Source of the DNA: Nitrospirales bacterium
GTDB lineage: Bacteria; Nitrospirota; Nitrospiria; Nitrospirales; UBA8639
NCBI GenBank assembly: GCA_021603905.1
Contig: BQIU01000022.1
Location: forward strand, 1-51,322
Direction of reading: 5' to 3'
Length of the DNA: 51,322 bases
Shown: positions 17,938-26,177 of the stretch, one piece after another
Numbering within the stretch: the stretch's first letter is position 1
Layout: each line of letters opens with the position of its first letter
The notes under the pieces: generated by a model
What the model was told of the DNA's origin: nothing
Databases searched by the model: none
What the model saw: only the letters and a program-made list of their open reading frames with translations
Program-made: the position numbers and the translations under genes

Positions 17938-18114
17938 CTACGCACTGTTAGCACCCCATGTGAGCTCACGAATCATGAAAAGACAGTCGTTAAAAACGAA
18001 TATGACAATGAAAAGCATAGGCCCTAACAGTTTCGAGAAATTTAATATCCGCTCTTTTTTCGACATCTCATTAGCGATGTCTTTTGACTTTTTCCCCTTA
18101 ATAGCGTTCTTCAT
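17938..18114 (-). CDS. Possible small single-helix membrane protein
   Basis: A 58-residue frame starting MKNAIKGKKSKDIANEMSKK, i.e. a strongly basic N-terminal region, followed by one hydrophobic segment (LLGPMLFIVIFVFNDCLFMI, about residues 29-48) and a short tail. AAAGGA lies ten bases before ATG 18114. The charge-then-helix layout is protein-like, but the local sequence is AT-rich and I know no homologue. It lies upstream of the STN gene on the same strand, with that gene's operator in between. Confidence 0.35.
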   Translation of the reverse strand: MKNAIKGKKSKDIANEMSKKERILNFSKLLGPMLFIVIFVFNDCLFMIRELTWGANSA

Positions 18115-18144
18115 TTGACACGTCCTTTCCATTCACACAATTTT

Positions 18145-18209
18145 CTGGAAAATGCACATTCCAATTCTGGCGATTGAACATGTTTTTACCTAGTGCTGGT
18201 GCCGTATGG
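18145..18209 (+). promoter_or_regulatory. Tandem operator and promoter of the fbpA-like gene
   Basis: Two direct copies: CTGGAAAATGCACATT at 18145 and CTGGCGATTGAACATG at 18167, 22 bases apart. TATGGT at 18204, 37 bases after the proximal start, fits a -10. The gene starts at 18249. Confidence 0.72.
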
Positions 18210-18248
18210 TAGTTCAAACTTTTTCAATCTTGACGAAAGGAATATATC

Positions 18249-19358
18249 GTGAAACTCTTGCGTCCCATACGATCACCCTCTACCGTCCTTTCCGTTCTTC
18301 TTTGCGGATTCGGCGTAGTCCTCTCTCTTTTCACTCCCGGACCTGCGCAGTCAGCAGACTCGCTTGTGGTGTACTCCGGAAGAGCCGAGCGGTTGATTAA
18401 ACCGGTTCTTGACCGTTTTACAGACCAAACGGGAATCAAGGTTCAGCTTCTGACTTCGAAGACAACAGAACTCGTGAACCGGCTCAAGGCCGAAGGCGAG
18501 AACACACCAGCCGATGTGCTCATTACCAACGATGCGACAGGACTCGAACGGGCTCGACAACTCGGCTTGTTCCAACCCCTCGTATCGCAAGATGACATTC
18601 AAGCGCATTCCTCGGGCAAAGGAGCGGATTCTCATCCTCCATCAGATCTGAAAAATATTTTAGACAATATCCCAGCACCCTATCGTGCTGAGGACAATAG
18701 CTGGATTGGATTATCTGGAAGGTTTTATGTCGTGGTCTATAACACCACGATGGTGAAACCTGAGGACATTCAATCCATTCTCAACCTGGCCGACCCGAAA
18801 TGGAAAGGAAAGTTAGCCATAGAGAACGCCGGAAGCGAATACCTGCAGTCTGGAGTGTCGGTGATTAAGGCCGCACATGGAGACGATGTCACTCGAAAAT
18901 TTTTGAAAGGCATCAAAGACAACGCCGAAAACCACGTGTATGGAAAGAGTTCACAACTCGTCAAGGCGGTCACACGAGGCGAGGTCTCGATTGGTCTCGT
19001 GAATCATTACTATGTCTATCGGCAGTTAGCAGAAGAGCCAAAATCCCCGATTGCGACGCTCATGCCTGATCAACAAGACGGAGGGATGGGGGCCATTCTC
19101 AATGTTGCCGGGATAGCCATGACAAAGCCAAGTAACCATGTCAACGAGGCTCATCAGCTCGTGACGTTTCTAGCCTCTTCCGAGGGACAAGAAATGTTTG
19201 CGGATATGAATAAAGAATACCCGCTGAACCCAGAAGTTAAAACGAACGACGTTCTGCCAAAACGATCAAGTTTTCGTGCCGCAACCGTTCCGCTTGGCCA
19301 ACTGAGTGAACTACACGATCCGGCCATGACTCTGATAGAAGAAGTCGGATTGCGGTAA
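18249..19358 (+). CDS. Ferric-iron ABC transporter substrate-binding protein (FbpA/IdiA/FutA type), orphan
   Basis: A 369-residue periplasmic binding protein with a signal peptide ending near residue 36 (AQSAD). SLVVYSGRAERLIKPVLDRF opens the fold as in FbpA/AfuA proteins; the Tyr-rich segments (GLSGRFYVVVYNTTMV, and GLVNHYYVYRQLAEE about residue 255) include the paired Tyr residues that hold Fe3+. The C-terminal NKEYPLNPEV segment is also typical. No permease (FbpB) or ATPase (FbpC) gene follows; a hairpin comes next. Permease and ATPase may lie elsewhere, or the protein may serve only to bind iron. The tandem operator upstream puts it in the same regulon as the receptors. Confidence 0.9.
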   Translation: MKLLRPIRSPSTVLSVLLCGFGVVLSLFTPGPAQSADSLVVYSGRAERLIKPVLDRFTDQTGIKVQLLTSKTTELVNRLKAEGENTPADVLITNDATGLERARQLGLFQPLVSQDDIQAHSSGKGADSHPPSDLKNILDNIPAPYRAEDNSWIGLSGRFYVVVYNTTMVKPEDIQSILNLADPKWKGKLAIENAGSEYLQSGVSVIKAAHGDDVTRKFLKGIKDNAENHVYGKSSQLVKAVTRGEVSIGLVNHYYVYRQLAEEPKSPIATLMPDQQDGGMGAILNVAGIAMTKPSNHVNEAHQLVTFLASSEGQEMFADMNKEYPLNPEVKTNDVLPKRSSFRAATVPLGQLSELHDPAMTLIEEVGLR

Positions 19359-19363
19359 TCAAG

Positions 19364-19406
19364 AAGAAGGTGTCACAACTCTTCAACAAGGTTGTGACAC
19401 CTTCTT
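19364..19406 (+). terminator. Long hairpin after the fbpA-like gene
   Basis: A perfect 16-base stem (19364-19379 with 19391-19406) around an 11-base loop, five bases after the stop codon. There is no T run after it, so it may terminate poorly or protect the 3' end of the transcript. Confidence 0.6.
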
Positions 19407-19583
19407 GAGCCATACTCAATGCCTACGAGTTATCCCTGCAAACGAATTTTGTGAAAATCGAACGAGACTATGGGCAACATGCTCTATCCCCACCTGTCAT
19501 TGTCTTGGAGTTTCGCATGATCATCGAATCATCCATCACCTCTTGAATCTGTCGTACCCCATACTTGTTTCACGATACATTTC

Positions 19584-19646
19584 CTGGAAATTTGCATAAT
19601 TTTCCGGAAAATGAACATTCCGCAAGGCCTGAGTCAATGCTATTAA
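19584..19646 (+). promoter_or_regulatory. Tandem operator, distal pair, before receptor 3
   Basis: Direct copies CTGGAAATTTGCATAA (19584) and CCGGAAAATGAACATT (19604), 20 bases apart. TATTAA at 19641, 37 bases after the proximal start, could be a -10 and abuts the Fur-box-like site. A second operator pair lies 300 bases downstream, so receptor 3 may have two promoters. Confidence 0.62.
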
Positions 19647-19669
19647 TTGAAAATGATAATGCATTTCAA
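19647..19669. promoter_or_regulatory. Fur-box-like site before receptor 3
   Basis: A near-palindrome with TTGAAA and TTTCAA arms around ATGATAATGCA, close to the GATAATGATAATCATTATC consensus. It overlaps the region just after the possible -10 of the distal promoter, where a bound repressor would block transcription when iron is plentiful. Confidence 0.6.
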
Positions 19670-19888
19670 ATTCATAAATAAACGTCACGCCCATTCTTCT
19701 TCCTGTCATTATTATGCTCAGACCCTCATGAGCCGCCAGGCACCACCGATGTTTCGGCCACAACCATTTGCACCAGAGGGCGTTCCATACATCAACCTCG
19801 CCACGCTTCTTGCACAAATTTCACCGTGCTGAATCATGTTATTTTTCGTCACTTCAAAATATACACGTTTTCTATTGATTAATCGTTC

Positions 19889-19953
19889 CTGGTTTTTGCA
19901 CATCTATTTCTGGACTTTAAACATTCCCCTTCTCTCTATATTTCAAGTATTCA
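19889..19953 (+). promoter_or_regulatory. Tandem operator, proximal pair, before receptor 3
   Basis: Direct copies CTGGTTTTTGCACATC (19889) and CTGGACTTTAAACATT (19910), 21 bases apart. A weak -10 candidate TATTCA at 19948 is 38 bases after the proximal start. The receptor gene starts at 20092. Confidence 0.6.
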
Positions 19954-20091
19954 TACGTTCCGTTTCAAATACAACACTACATGTTTCCATGCCTTCGAAT
20001 TAACGTCGTTTGATTGGCGGCATTTGAGGAAGACACCGTACCTCTTTCCTCAAAGACGTCTATCTTTTTTATTTCATCAAAGGAGACACGA

Positions 20092-22191
20092 ATGATCCAA
20101 CGGGCAATCAGGTTACAGCGCGCACTGTTATATCTTTCATGTATGGGAATACTTCTTTCTACATTTTCTATACGCAACATGGCTAAAGCCGAAACATCTG
20201 AGGCCATGCGCACCACACCTGACACTGAAGAAGAAGGCCTCAAAGTGAAATTAAAAGAAATTAAAGTCAAGGCCAAGACGCAAGAACTGAAAGAACACCC
20301 TGGAGCCGCCACAGTGATTACGAAGGAAGCTATCGAAGCCTTTAAACCTATTAGCACCGTTGAAATTCTCCGGAGGGTCCCCGGCATTCATGCACCGGAT
20401 GAGTATGGCCGCGGACTTCGTCCTAATATCGGGATTCGAGGAATGAATCCAAACCGAAGTGAAAATGTCTTGCTCCTGCTTGACGGAGCACCCATCCAAC
20501 CGGCCGTGTATGGAGCCGCATCCGCGTACTTTAATGTCCCGATCGAGCAGATTGAACACATTGAAGTCCTCAGAGGAGGTGCATCGGCCTTATATGGACC
20601 CAACACGGTTGGCGGTGTCATTAATTACATCACATACCGCCCTCCGCTGACTCAAGAGATCAATATCCGTGAAACGATACGCGCCGGCGAACAATTTTCT
20701 TCAACCGTTTCCTATGGCAACACATTCAATGAAACGGGTGTGCAATTTCAATACACCAACAATACCGGGAGGCTGGTCCGGGAGAATACCGACATCCAAC
20801 TCAATGACGTGGCGGTGCGCTTTACCTTTCCCGTTGGTCATAGCGGACAAGCCGATCTTCGCTTGAGCGGATATGTCGAAGAGTCGGATACCCCTGGCGG
20901 CTTGTCGGCCGCTCAGTTCAAGGATGATCCAAAGCAGAGTCAGCGATCGAATGACGAGTTCTTTGGACGTCGATACTCTGGCTATTTTCGATTGACTCAA
21001 CCGATATCCAAGAGTCTGAAGTTTGATGCCATGACTTATACCAATTCGTTTCAACGTGATTGGTTTATTGCCGACGGCCCAGATGCCACCGCAACAGGGA
21101 ATTCACAATTTGTCCGTGACTTCTTTGTAGTAGGAATTAGACCCATCGTGGAATGGTCTCCAAATAGTCGAATCAACGTCGTTGGAGGCGGAAAAATCCA
21201 TTTTGAAGAACAAGAAGACATTGTCCGCCTTGGGACAACGCCTGATGCTCGAAATGGAACCGTCGACCAAGAGGCTGAGTTATCAACTCTGGCAGGAACA
21301 GTTTTCACCACCGCCAAGTTAGAACCCATCAAAGGACTGATTATTTCACCCGGCATCCGTTTTGAACGGTTCACACAAGAACGAGAAGTTGGATTGAGGG
21401 CAGGCACAGGAGCCGTAGGCGGCAGCTTAACAACCGAAGAAGTTGTTGGTGGAATCGGACTCTTATATCACCTACCTCTTGGCATTGAAGTCTTTGGAAA
21501 TTACTCCAGAAACTTTCAACCTCCCACGTTTAGTGAGGCCACTGATCCCACGTCCGGAACAGCCAATGATCTTGGTGTAGAAACCAGCAACAACTATGAA
21601 CTGGGATTTCGCTCCAACATCAGTGATTTAGTGTTCATCGAAGGGACCGGCTTTTGGATCAATTTCGACAACCAAATCATTGAAGAAGCCGGCGTCCTTA
21701 CGAATGCGCAAAAAACCAGACATCGAGGAATCGAAGGGACTATCAATGCAGGACCATGGCATGGATTGAACGCAAATTTTAATGCCACACTTCTCGAAAC
21801 CGAATTTTTAACCGGGGCCAATAAGGGAAATGAACTTCCCAGCGCACCAGAATTGCTCTTTAACTGGGCTGTCTCCTATGCCGTTGACACCGATCTGGGC
21901 CTGGCCAGAATCCAAATGGATGGAACCTTTGTGGCTGAACAGTTTGCCGATGCAGCCAATACCGTTCAAGAAACTGCGGACGGAAGCAACGGTCAACTGC
22001 CCTCCTATCATGTCACCAATTTGCGACTGGACTTCGGCATTCCCAATACCTTCGCAGGAGACATGAACCTCTTTGCGGGCGTGACCAACATTACCAATGA
22101 AAAGTATCGAATTCGGCGTCAGGCATTCGTCAATGGAATTATTCCGGGGTTAACCAGAGTGTTCTATGGCGGCATCTCGCTTGATTTTTAA
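20092..22191 (+). CDS. FecA-like TonB-dependent receptor 3
   Basis: A 699-residue receptor: signal peptide to about residue 36, TonB box-like VKLKEIKVKAK, then a plug with GAATVITKEAI, STVEILRRVPGIHAPDEYG, NIGIRGMNPNRSENVLLLLD and the end of the plug EVLRGGASALYGPNTVGGVI. This layout matches the FecA/YncD group rather than receptors 1 and 2, and there is no STN domain. The barrel ends with a terminal Phe. ATG 20092 has AAAGGAG upstream; the longer frame adds 26 residues without a ribosome site. A DUF4198 protein and a PepSY protein follow at 27 and 9 bases, forming an operon for uptake and handling of an iron (or other metal) complex. Confidence 0.92.
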   Translation: MIQRAIRLQRALLYLSCMGILLSTFSIRNMAKAETSEAMRTTPDTEEEGLKVKLKEIKVKAKTQELKEHPGAATVITKEAIEAFKPISTVEILRRVPGIHAPDEYGRGLRPNIGIRGMNPNRSENVLLLLDGAPIQPAVYGAASAYFNVPIEQIEHIEVLRGGASALYGPNTVGGVINYITYRPPLTQEINIRETIRAGEQFSSTVSYGNTFNETGVQFQYTNNTGRLVRENTDIQLNDVAVRFTFPVGHSGQADLRLSGYVEESDTPGGLSAAQFKDDPKQSQRSNDEFFGRRYSGYFRLTQPISKSLKFDAMTYTNSFQRDWFIADGPDATATGNSQFVRDFFVVGIRPIVEWSPNSRINVVGGGKIHFEEQEDIVRLGTTPDARNGTVDQEAELSTLAGTVFTTAKLEPIKGLIISPGIRFERFTQEREVGLRAGTGAVGGSLTTEEVVGGIGLLYHLPLGIEVFGNYSRNFQPPTFSEATDPTSGTANDLGVETSNNYELGFRSNISDLVFIEGTGFWINFDNQIIEEAGVLTNAQKTRHRGIEGTINAGPWHGLNANFNATLLETEFLTGANKGNELPSAPELLFNWAVSYAVDTDLGLARIQMDGTFVAEQFADAANTVQETADGSNGQLPSYHVTNLRLDFGIPNTFAGDMNLFAGVTNITNEKYRIRRQAFVNGIIPGLTRVFYGGISLDF

Positions 22192-22218
22192 CTCTCACCT
22201 AATCTGAAGGAGACGATC

Positions 22219-23022
22219 ATGCTACACACATATAGAACTTTCACTGGTTTTACGGCATTGCTGCTAGGACTCGTGCTCTCAGCCACCAATACGTCTGCAC
22301 ATTTTGTCTGGATTGAAAGTCCATCGGCTCTTCCACCAAATCAACCGACAATCGTCAAAGCCTACTTTGGGGAATATCAGGAATCACTCAAAGAACAGAC
22401 TGGAGGACGACTGGATGAACGCGCCGGTTTGACCTCATGGCTGATTGAGCCGAACGGAAACAAGCGTGTCCTCGAGATAACCCAAGAAACCAACTACTTT
22501 CGAATACCCGTCAAACTGAACAATCCCGGCATGTACAATCTGATGGCGATTGATCAAGACGAACCCGTAAGAGACGGGACGCCCTATCCCAGTATCGGCA
22601 TGCACTATAAGCCGATGTTTTATGCTCGCACACAATTTTCAATTGCAACACCCCCTGCGTCGTCAGAACATCACACACAGACGACCGAAACCCTGCAGCT
22701 AGATATTGTCCCCAGTCAGCCAACTTCATCCAAGTCATCCGACTCGCTGACCGTGAATGAGAAAATGGAATTTCAAGTCATCTTTAAAGGACAGCCACTC
22801 GCCAAAGCGAAACCGGTCGCCTATGCGCCTAATGGATGGAGCAAAGAATTAGAGACCAATGATTCAGGCGTGACACACTTTACTCCGATCTGGCCAGGAA
22901 CGTATGTCATTGATTATGTAAATCTGGAAAAGACACCAGGAAAATTTCAAGATCAACCATATGAGGCGATTCGGCATCGAGCAACGCTCACCATCCATGT
23001 TGCCGAATCGCAACGAAAATAG
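22219..23022 (+). CDS. DUF4198 periplasmic protein, metal-uptake associated
   Basis: A 267-residue protein with a signal peptide ending TSA before HFVWIES. The mature N terminus HFVWI, the segment GKFQDQPYEAIRHRATLTI near the end and the two beta-sandwich-like halves match DUF4198, a family found beside TonB receptors and Co/Ni/Fe uptake genes. The N-terminal His after cleavage could bind a metal, but this is inference. AAGGAG precedes ATG 22219. It lies between receptor 3 and a PepSY membrane protein with no room for promoters, so it works with them. Confidence 0.82.
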   Translation: MLHTYRTFTGFTALLLGLVLSATNTSAHFVWIESPSALPPNQPTIVKAYFGEYQESLKEQTGGRLDERAGLTSWLIEPNGNKRVLEITQETNYFRIPVKLNNPGMYNLMAIDQDEPVRDGTPYPSIGMHYKPMFYARTQFSIATPPASSEHHTQTTETLQLDIVPSQPTSSKSSDSLTVNEKMEFQVIFKGQPLAKAKPVAYAPNGWSKELETNDSGVTHFTPIWPGTYVIDYVNLEKTPGKFQDQPYEAIRHRATLTIHVAESQRK

Positions 23023-23031
23023 CACCATCCG

Positions 23032-23811
23032 ATGTTATGGAGAACTGAGCGATGGTCTCGGAAAGCTCACCGAATCATCGGCCTATCATGCGTTGGTTTT
23101 CTGTTGTTTATGGTCATCACCGGGCTGCTTTGGGCTAATGCCCGATTCACGTACTGGGATAAGGGATACAAGGAACGGGTGGGCCGAATAGCACCGGCTC
23201 CCCCGTTAACATCCGCACAGGTTTCCCTGGACGATTTGTTCAACCAATTGAACCATGAAGCCGTTGCGTCAGACAGAACGATAGAAGAAGTCATTCTCCG
23301 TCAGGACTTTGGCCGATTGTTGTATGAAGTTCGACTCTCCGGCCAACCGGCGCCATCAGCGATTCTCATCGATGCTCTCACAAACGAACGCCTTTCACCC
23401 CTTTCCACGGACGCTGGAATGATCGCCCGACAATACATCAAAGCAGACTCTCAAATCACGGAGGTCACCATGGAACAGTATGTTCCTCACAATACGACGA
23501 TCAACCTGGAAGCCATCCGTATCAATTTTGGAGAACCAGGTCCCGCCACGATCATCCTTGACCGTCACACAGGAAAAATTCTTGAGGATGAAAGTACATG
23601 GCGGCAAGTTCATTTTCTCGTCAAGCAATTTCATCAACTCAACTTCTTCGGATTCAACAAGACCCTCCTCAACATTCCAGGTCTAGCTATCTTCATCATG
23701 AGCCTGAGCGGTCTGTGGCTGTGGAGACTGCAGGTCGTCAGAGAACAACGAGCCCGACAAAAAGCTTTACATTCGGAATACCAGGACCCTCGAACCACCA
23801 GCCAATCATGA
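23032..23811 (+). CDS. PepSY-domain inner-membrane protein
   Basis: A 259-residue protein with a membrane helix at about residues 14-36 (KAHRIIGLSCVGFLLFMVITGLLW), a periplasmic part with PepSY-type sequence (TIILDRHTGKILEDE about residue 175), and a C-terminal helix (NIPGLAIFIMSLSGLWLWRL, about 214-234). The KxHRxxGL motif before helix 1 is shared with PiuB-type proteins such as the one at 16045, but this is a short two-helix form. It starts nine bases after the DUF4198 gene and is probably translationally coupled. It likely helps take iron from the imported chelate at the inner membrane. Confidence 0.8.
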   Translation: MLWRTERWSRKAHRIIGLSCVGFLLFMVITGLLWANARFTYWDKGYKERVGRIAPAPPLTSAQVSLDDLFNQLNHEAVASDRTIEEVILRQDFGRLLYEVRLSGQPAPSAILIDALTNERLSPLSTDAGMIARQYIKADSQITEVTMEQYVPHNTTINLEAIRINFGEPGPATIILDRHTGKILEDESTWRQVHFLVKQFHQLNFFGFNKTLLNIPGLAIFIMSLSGLWLWRLQVVREQRARQKALHSEYQDPRTTSQS

Positions 23812-23897
23812 TCCGACCCTGCCAAGGGTTCAGCCATGGTCCTTGTCCAAAACTCATAAAGTCCACCTCATTTTCTACAATTCCTCATATTCCATTT

Positions 23898-23934
23898 CTC
23901 TATATTCTGTATGCGATTCTGGAATTTGAACATG
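23898..23934 (+). promoter_or_regulatory. Operator element before the 24025 gene cluster
   Basis: One good copy, CTGGAATTTGAACATG, starts at 23919. A much weaker one starts 21 bases upstream at 23898. The expected -10 is not convincing here; TTGACA at 23949 may instead be the -35 of a promoter with TATTAT near 23978, although that spacing is long. Confidence 0.55.
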
Positions 23935-23989
23935 TTTTTTCCTTTTAATTGACATGGCCGAGTGCGCCACGTACAAGTATTATGAAATT

Positions 23990-24008
23990 GATAATGATAA
24001 CCTATATC
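23990..24008. promoter_or_regulatory. Fur-box-like site before the 24025 gene cluster
   Basis: GATAATGATAACCTATATC matches 16 of 19 bases of the classical Fur box. It lies 17 bases before ATG 24025, well placed to repress the three-gene cluster when iron is sufficient. Confidence 0.72.
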
Positions 24009-24024
24009 ATTTAAGGACAACGCG

Positions 24025-24444
24025 ATGATATCACTATTACGGAAAACACGGCGAAGACGCAGATCAGTGAGAAAAGTCAGCTCTCTCATTGTGCCCCTCT
24101 TTTTGCTCTGGAGCCTGACCGCCATTGCCTCTGCCGCTCCACCCATCGAACCTGAAGACGAGTACCTCGTCAATGAGGAAGTTAATAGTATCGCAGGCCT
24201 GTACTTTCGCGAATACTCGCTCATGCAAAATGGCGTCATCGACTATAAAACGGCACGCCAAATTATCGTATCTGAGTACAACGAATTCTGGAATACCGTC
24301 GTCCACACCAAAGAACACCCTTTATTTTATTGGTACGACGAGAATCAAGATGGTCACATGTACATGTGGGTTGATCAAAAGGTCGAAGGCTGTTCATGCG
24401 ATATCATCCTCTATGAGGCCACATATTCGGAGAATGCGCAATGA
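24025..24444 (+). CDS. Small secreted protein with EF-hand-like segment, iron-regulated context
   Basis: A 139-residue protein: a very basic N terminus (RKTRRRRRSVRK), a signal peptide hydrophobic core to about residue 38 (ASAAP), then an acidic, aromatic-rich mature part. YDENQDGHMYMWVD (about residue 107) resembles a DxNxDG calcium-binding loop, though position 12 of the loop is Val rather than Glu. A CSC pair lies near the C terminus. I know no family for it. Its TGA overlaps the next ATG. The operator element and Fur box upstream place it in the iron response. Confidence 0.7.
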   Translation: MISLLRKTRRRRRSVRKVSSLIVPLFLLWSLTAIASAAPPIEPEDEYLVNEEVNSIAGLYFREYSLMQNGVIDYKTARQIIVSEYNEFWNTVVHTKEHPLFYWYDENQDGHMYMWVDQKVEGCSCDIILYEATYSENAQ

Positions 24445-24671
24445 TAACAGCAGGAGAAGCGCATCGATTCATACAATGGCTCCAAGACGGAACTCAGCAA
24501 GAAACAATTTTCACGTTCGAACTTCGTCACAGGGATTCCCTGAAGTTCTCAATGAAGAGTTTCCCCAACGAAAAGGCTCTCTTCAAAGAGACCTGGAAAC
24601 AGATACAGAGAACACAGGCATCCAAGTCACTGCACCATACACACATTCCAATAAGGAGGAGATTTTCATGA
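24441..24671 (+). CDS. Small basic protein, translationally coupled, unknown
   Basis: A 76-residue frame that starts in an ATGA overlap with the gene before it and ends in an ATGA overlap with the gene after it. Two such overlaps in a row are unlikely by chance and support real translation. The protein has no signal peptide or membrane helix and its last 20 residues are His/Arg-rich (HHTHIPIRRRFS), though that part is also the ribosome site region of the next gene. No family is recognised. Confidence 0.5.
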   Translation: MITAGEAHRFIQWLQDGTQQETIFTFELRHRDSLKFSMKSFPNEKALFKETWKQIQRTQASKSLHHTHIPIRRRFS

Positions 24672-25123
24672 ATGCATCAAATCACGCTCGACCAATAAGA
24701 CGTAGGCTCTCGCTACTCATCAGTCTGGGAATCATGATGCTCACCTCCGGAACTGCGCTCGCAGCTCAAAGTCATGAACAAGTGAAATCCGACATGGCTC
24801 AATCAGCACACATTCCCATTGACCAAGCGGTTCAAGCGGCCATCAAGGAGGTGCCTGGCACCGTGATTAAAGCTGAGCTCGAAAAAGAACATGGGCCACT
24901 CATGTGGGAAATTGAAGTCGTCGCCGCAGATGGAAAGGTCAAAGACGTCCATATTGACGGCACAAGTGGAAAACGCTTGGCCCTTCACGGAAGCAATGAG
25001 ACTCCTCAAGCATCTGAGTCAGGCATTCATGCCGGCACAGCTGACAAGGGAAACACAAACATGCCCGGACAGAGTACGGAATCATCGGCGACTGAAGAGA
25101 CCTCGACCAAGATGAACCCATAA
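24668..25123 (+). CDS. Secreted PepSY-domain protein
   Basis: A 151-residue exported protein. Signal peptide to about residue 36 (ALAAQ), then one PepSY domain: IPIDQAVQAAIKEVPGTVIK, then LMWEIEVVAADGKVKDVHID, then GTSGKRLAL. The C-terminal 50 residues are rich in Ser, Thr, Gly and Glu and probably disordered. GGAGG eleven bases upstream sets ATG 24668. It is the third gene of the Fur-box-controlled cluster. Soluble PepSY proteins are thought to modulate periplasmic enzymes or accompany metal uptake; here the iron context favours the latter. Confidence 0.8.
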   Translation: MNASNHARPIRRRLSLLISLGIMMLTSGTALAAQSHEQVKSDMAQSAHIPIDQAVQAAIKEVPGTVIKAELEKEHGPLMWEIEVVAADGKVKDVHIDGTSGKRLALHGSNETPQASESGIHAGTADKGNTNMPGQSTESSATEETSTKMNP

Positions 25124-25131
25124 GACATGTT

Positions 25132-25161
25132 CGCCCTTGAGATCACGAACTCTTGAGGGCG
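25132..25161 (+). terminator. Probable terminator hairpin after the PepSY gene
   Basis: Arms 25132-25142 and 25151-25161 pair over 11 positions, including two wobble pairs, around an 8-base loop. A short T run follows only at 25172, so termination may be weak. Confidence 0.5.
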
Positions 25162-25242
25162 GGCAGACAACGATTTTTGCGTGAATACATACAACACCAG
25201 CAACGCTATTGAGTGAACGATCTACCAAGAGAGGGGATCAAG

Positions 25243-25626
25243 ATGATTTCTGAACGCCTAGAAAATAACACTATCACGATTAGTATTCACGGGGCGTTTG
25301 ATGCTGAAACGGCCCAAGAGTTTTCCTTTACCGCTCGACGTGCGTATCGTATGGGTTTTCGTGATTTTTACGTGAGCCTGAAACCCGTAAGCATGATCGA
25401 CAAGGCAGGCCTACGGTTACTCTCAGACATTATGCATAAGCTAGAACAACAAGACTGTACTGGATGCATTATTCATTCGCCGTCTTCTCTTCAAACTGAG
25501 CTGCATCCTTCTCGGAAAGAAAGGGGTCTTCCTCCAGTACGCAGAAGACGCTCAACACCTCCTATGGCCGATTCAATGAACCTTCTAGACTTTGAAGTGC
25601 TTAATGACGCAGCGATAGTTGGATGA
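25243..25626 (+). CDS. STAS-domain protein with C-terminal end supplied by a repeat insertion
   Basis: A 127-residue protein. Residues 1-85 form a STAS domain like that of anti-sigma-factor antagonists: NTITISIHGAFDAETAQEF, then FRDFYVSLKPVSMIDKAGLRLL; the position of the phosphorylatable Ser is taken by MIDKAG with Asp/Lys, so regulation by phosphorylation is doubtful. The start at 25243 follows GAGAGGGG. From 25563 onward the frame runs through copy B of the interspersed repeat, so the last 20 or so residues are not original. There is no anti-sigma kinase gene beside it. Confidence 0.72.
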   Translation: MISERLENNTITISIHGAFDAETAQEFSFTARRAYRMGFRDFYVSLKPVSMIDKAGLRLLSDIMHKLEQQDCTGCIIHSPSSLQTELHPSRKERGLPPVRRRRSTPPMADSMNLLDFEVLNDAAIVG

Positions 25627-25656
25627 GTCACCTGGAAGACATTTGGATTCGCCATA
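25563..25656. repeat. MITE-like interspersed repeat, copy B
   Basis: A 94-base copy bounded by TA-TGGCCGATTC and GGATTCGCCA-TA. The left half aligns with copy A (AACCTTC and TTTGAAG segments), the right half with CTGGAA and ATTTGGATTCGCCATAGC. It overlaps the end of the STAS gene and reaches to within 47 bases of the next start. Confidence 0.75.
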
Positions 25657-25702
25657 GCGTTCACTCAGTACCCGGTCTCACAATCTTAGGAGCCTCATAA
25701 CC

Positions 25703-26137
25703 ATGAAACCTCTACTCGAAGGGATTTCTTCTCAATGGCCGCCTCCTCCTCATGACCCTCGTGACCGAACACGCGTTGGACGAATTGATGGATGGGAAGT
25801 CAGAATGTTTTCACAACACGACACCCAACGCAAGTATTTCGTACACAAGGCGTTTACGCACTTACAGCTATGGCATCCCAATTGGAAGGTTTCCGTACTC
25901 ACGCCCTCTCACTTGACGGGAAATTTCTATGAACTCTTTCCCTTTCGTGGGGCGAAACTCCCAATCTGCTGTATCACCACTGTGAATAACATCTTACAAC
26001 AGCAGCTTGAGGTTCCGGGGATTGATCCGATGATTTTACAATTCATGGAGCAATATTTCTTTTCTGATGAATCACTCCGGACCGTACCCGTTCACTCACC
26101 TGTCAAGACTGTCCCCTATGTCAAAAACAGAGGCTAA
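25703..26137 (+). CDS. Conserved-looking protein of unknown function
   Basis: A 144-residue soluble protein without signal peptide or membrane helix. Aromatic and His-rich middle (RKYFVHKAFTHLQLWHPNWK), then ELFPFRGAKLPICCITTVNN and an acidic C-terminal part. I do not recognise a family. A good ribosome site (TTAGGAG) precedes ATG 25703. It may share a transcript with the STAS gene. The next unit has its own operator-like element at 26178. Confidence 0.55.
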   Translation: MKPLLEGISSQWPPPPHDPRDRTRVGRIDGWEVRMFSQHDTQRKYFVHKAFTHLQLWHPNWKVSVLTPSHLTGNFYELFPFRGAKLPICCITTVNNILQQQLEVPGIDPMILQFMEQYFFSDESLRTVPVHSPVKTVPYVKNRG

Positions 26138-26177
26138 AACCAAAAGGATAAACGCCGGCTTGTGCTATTAAGGCAGG

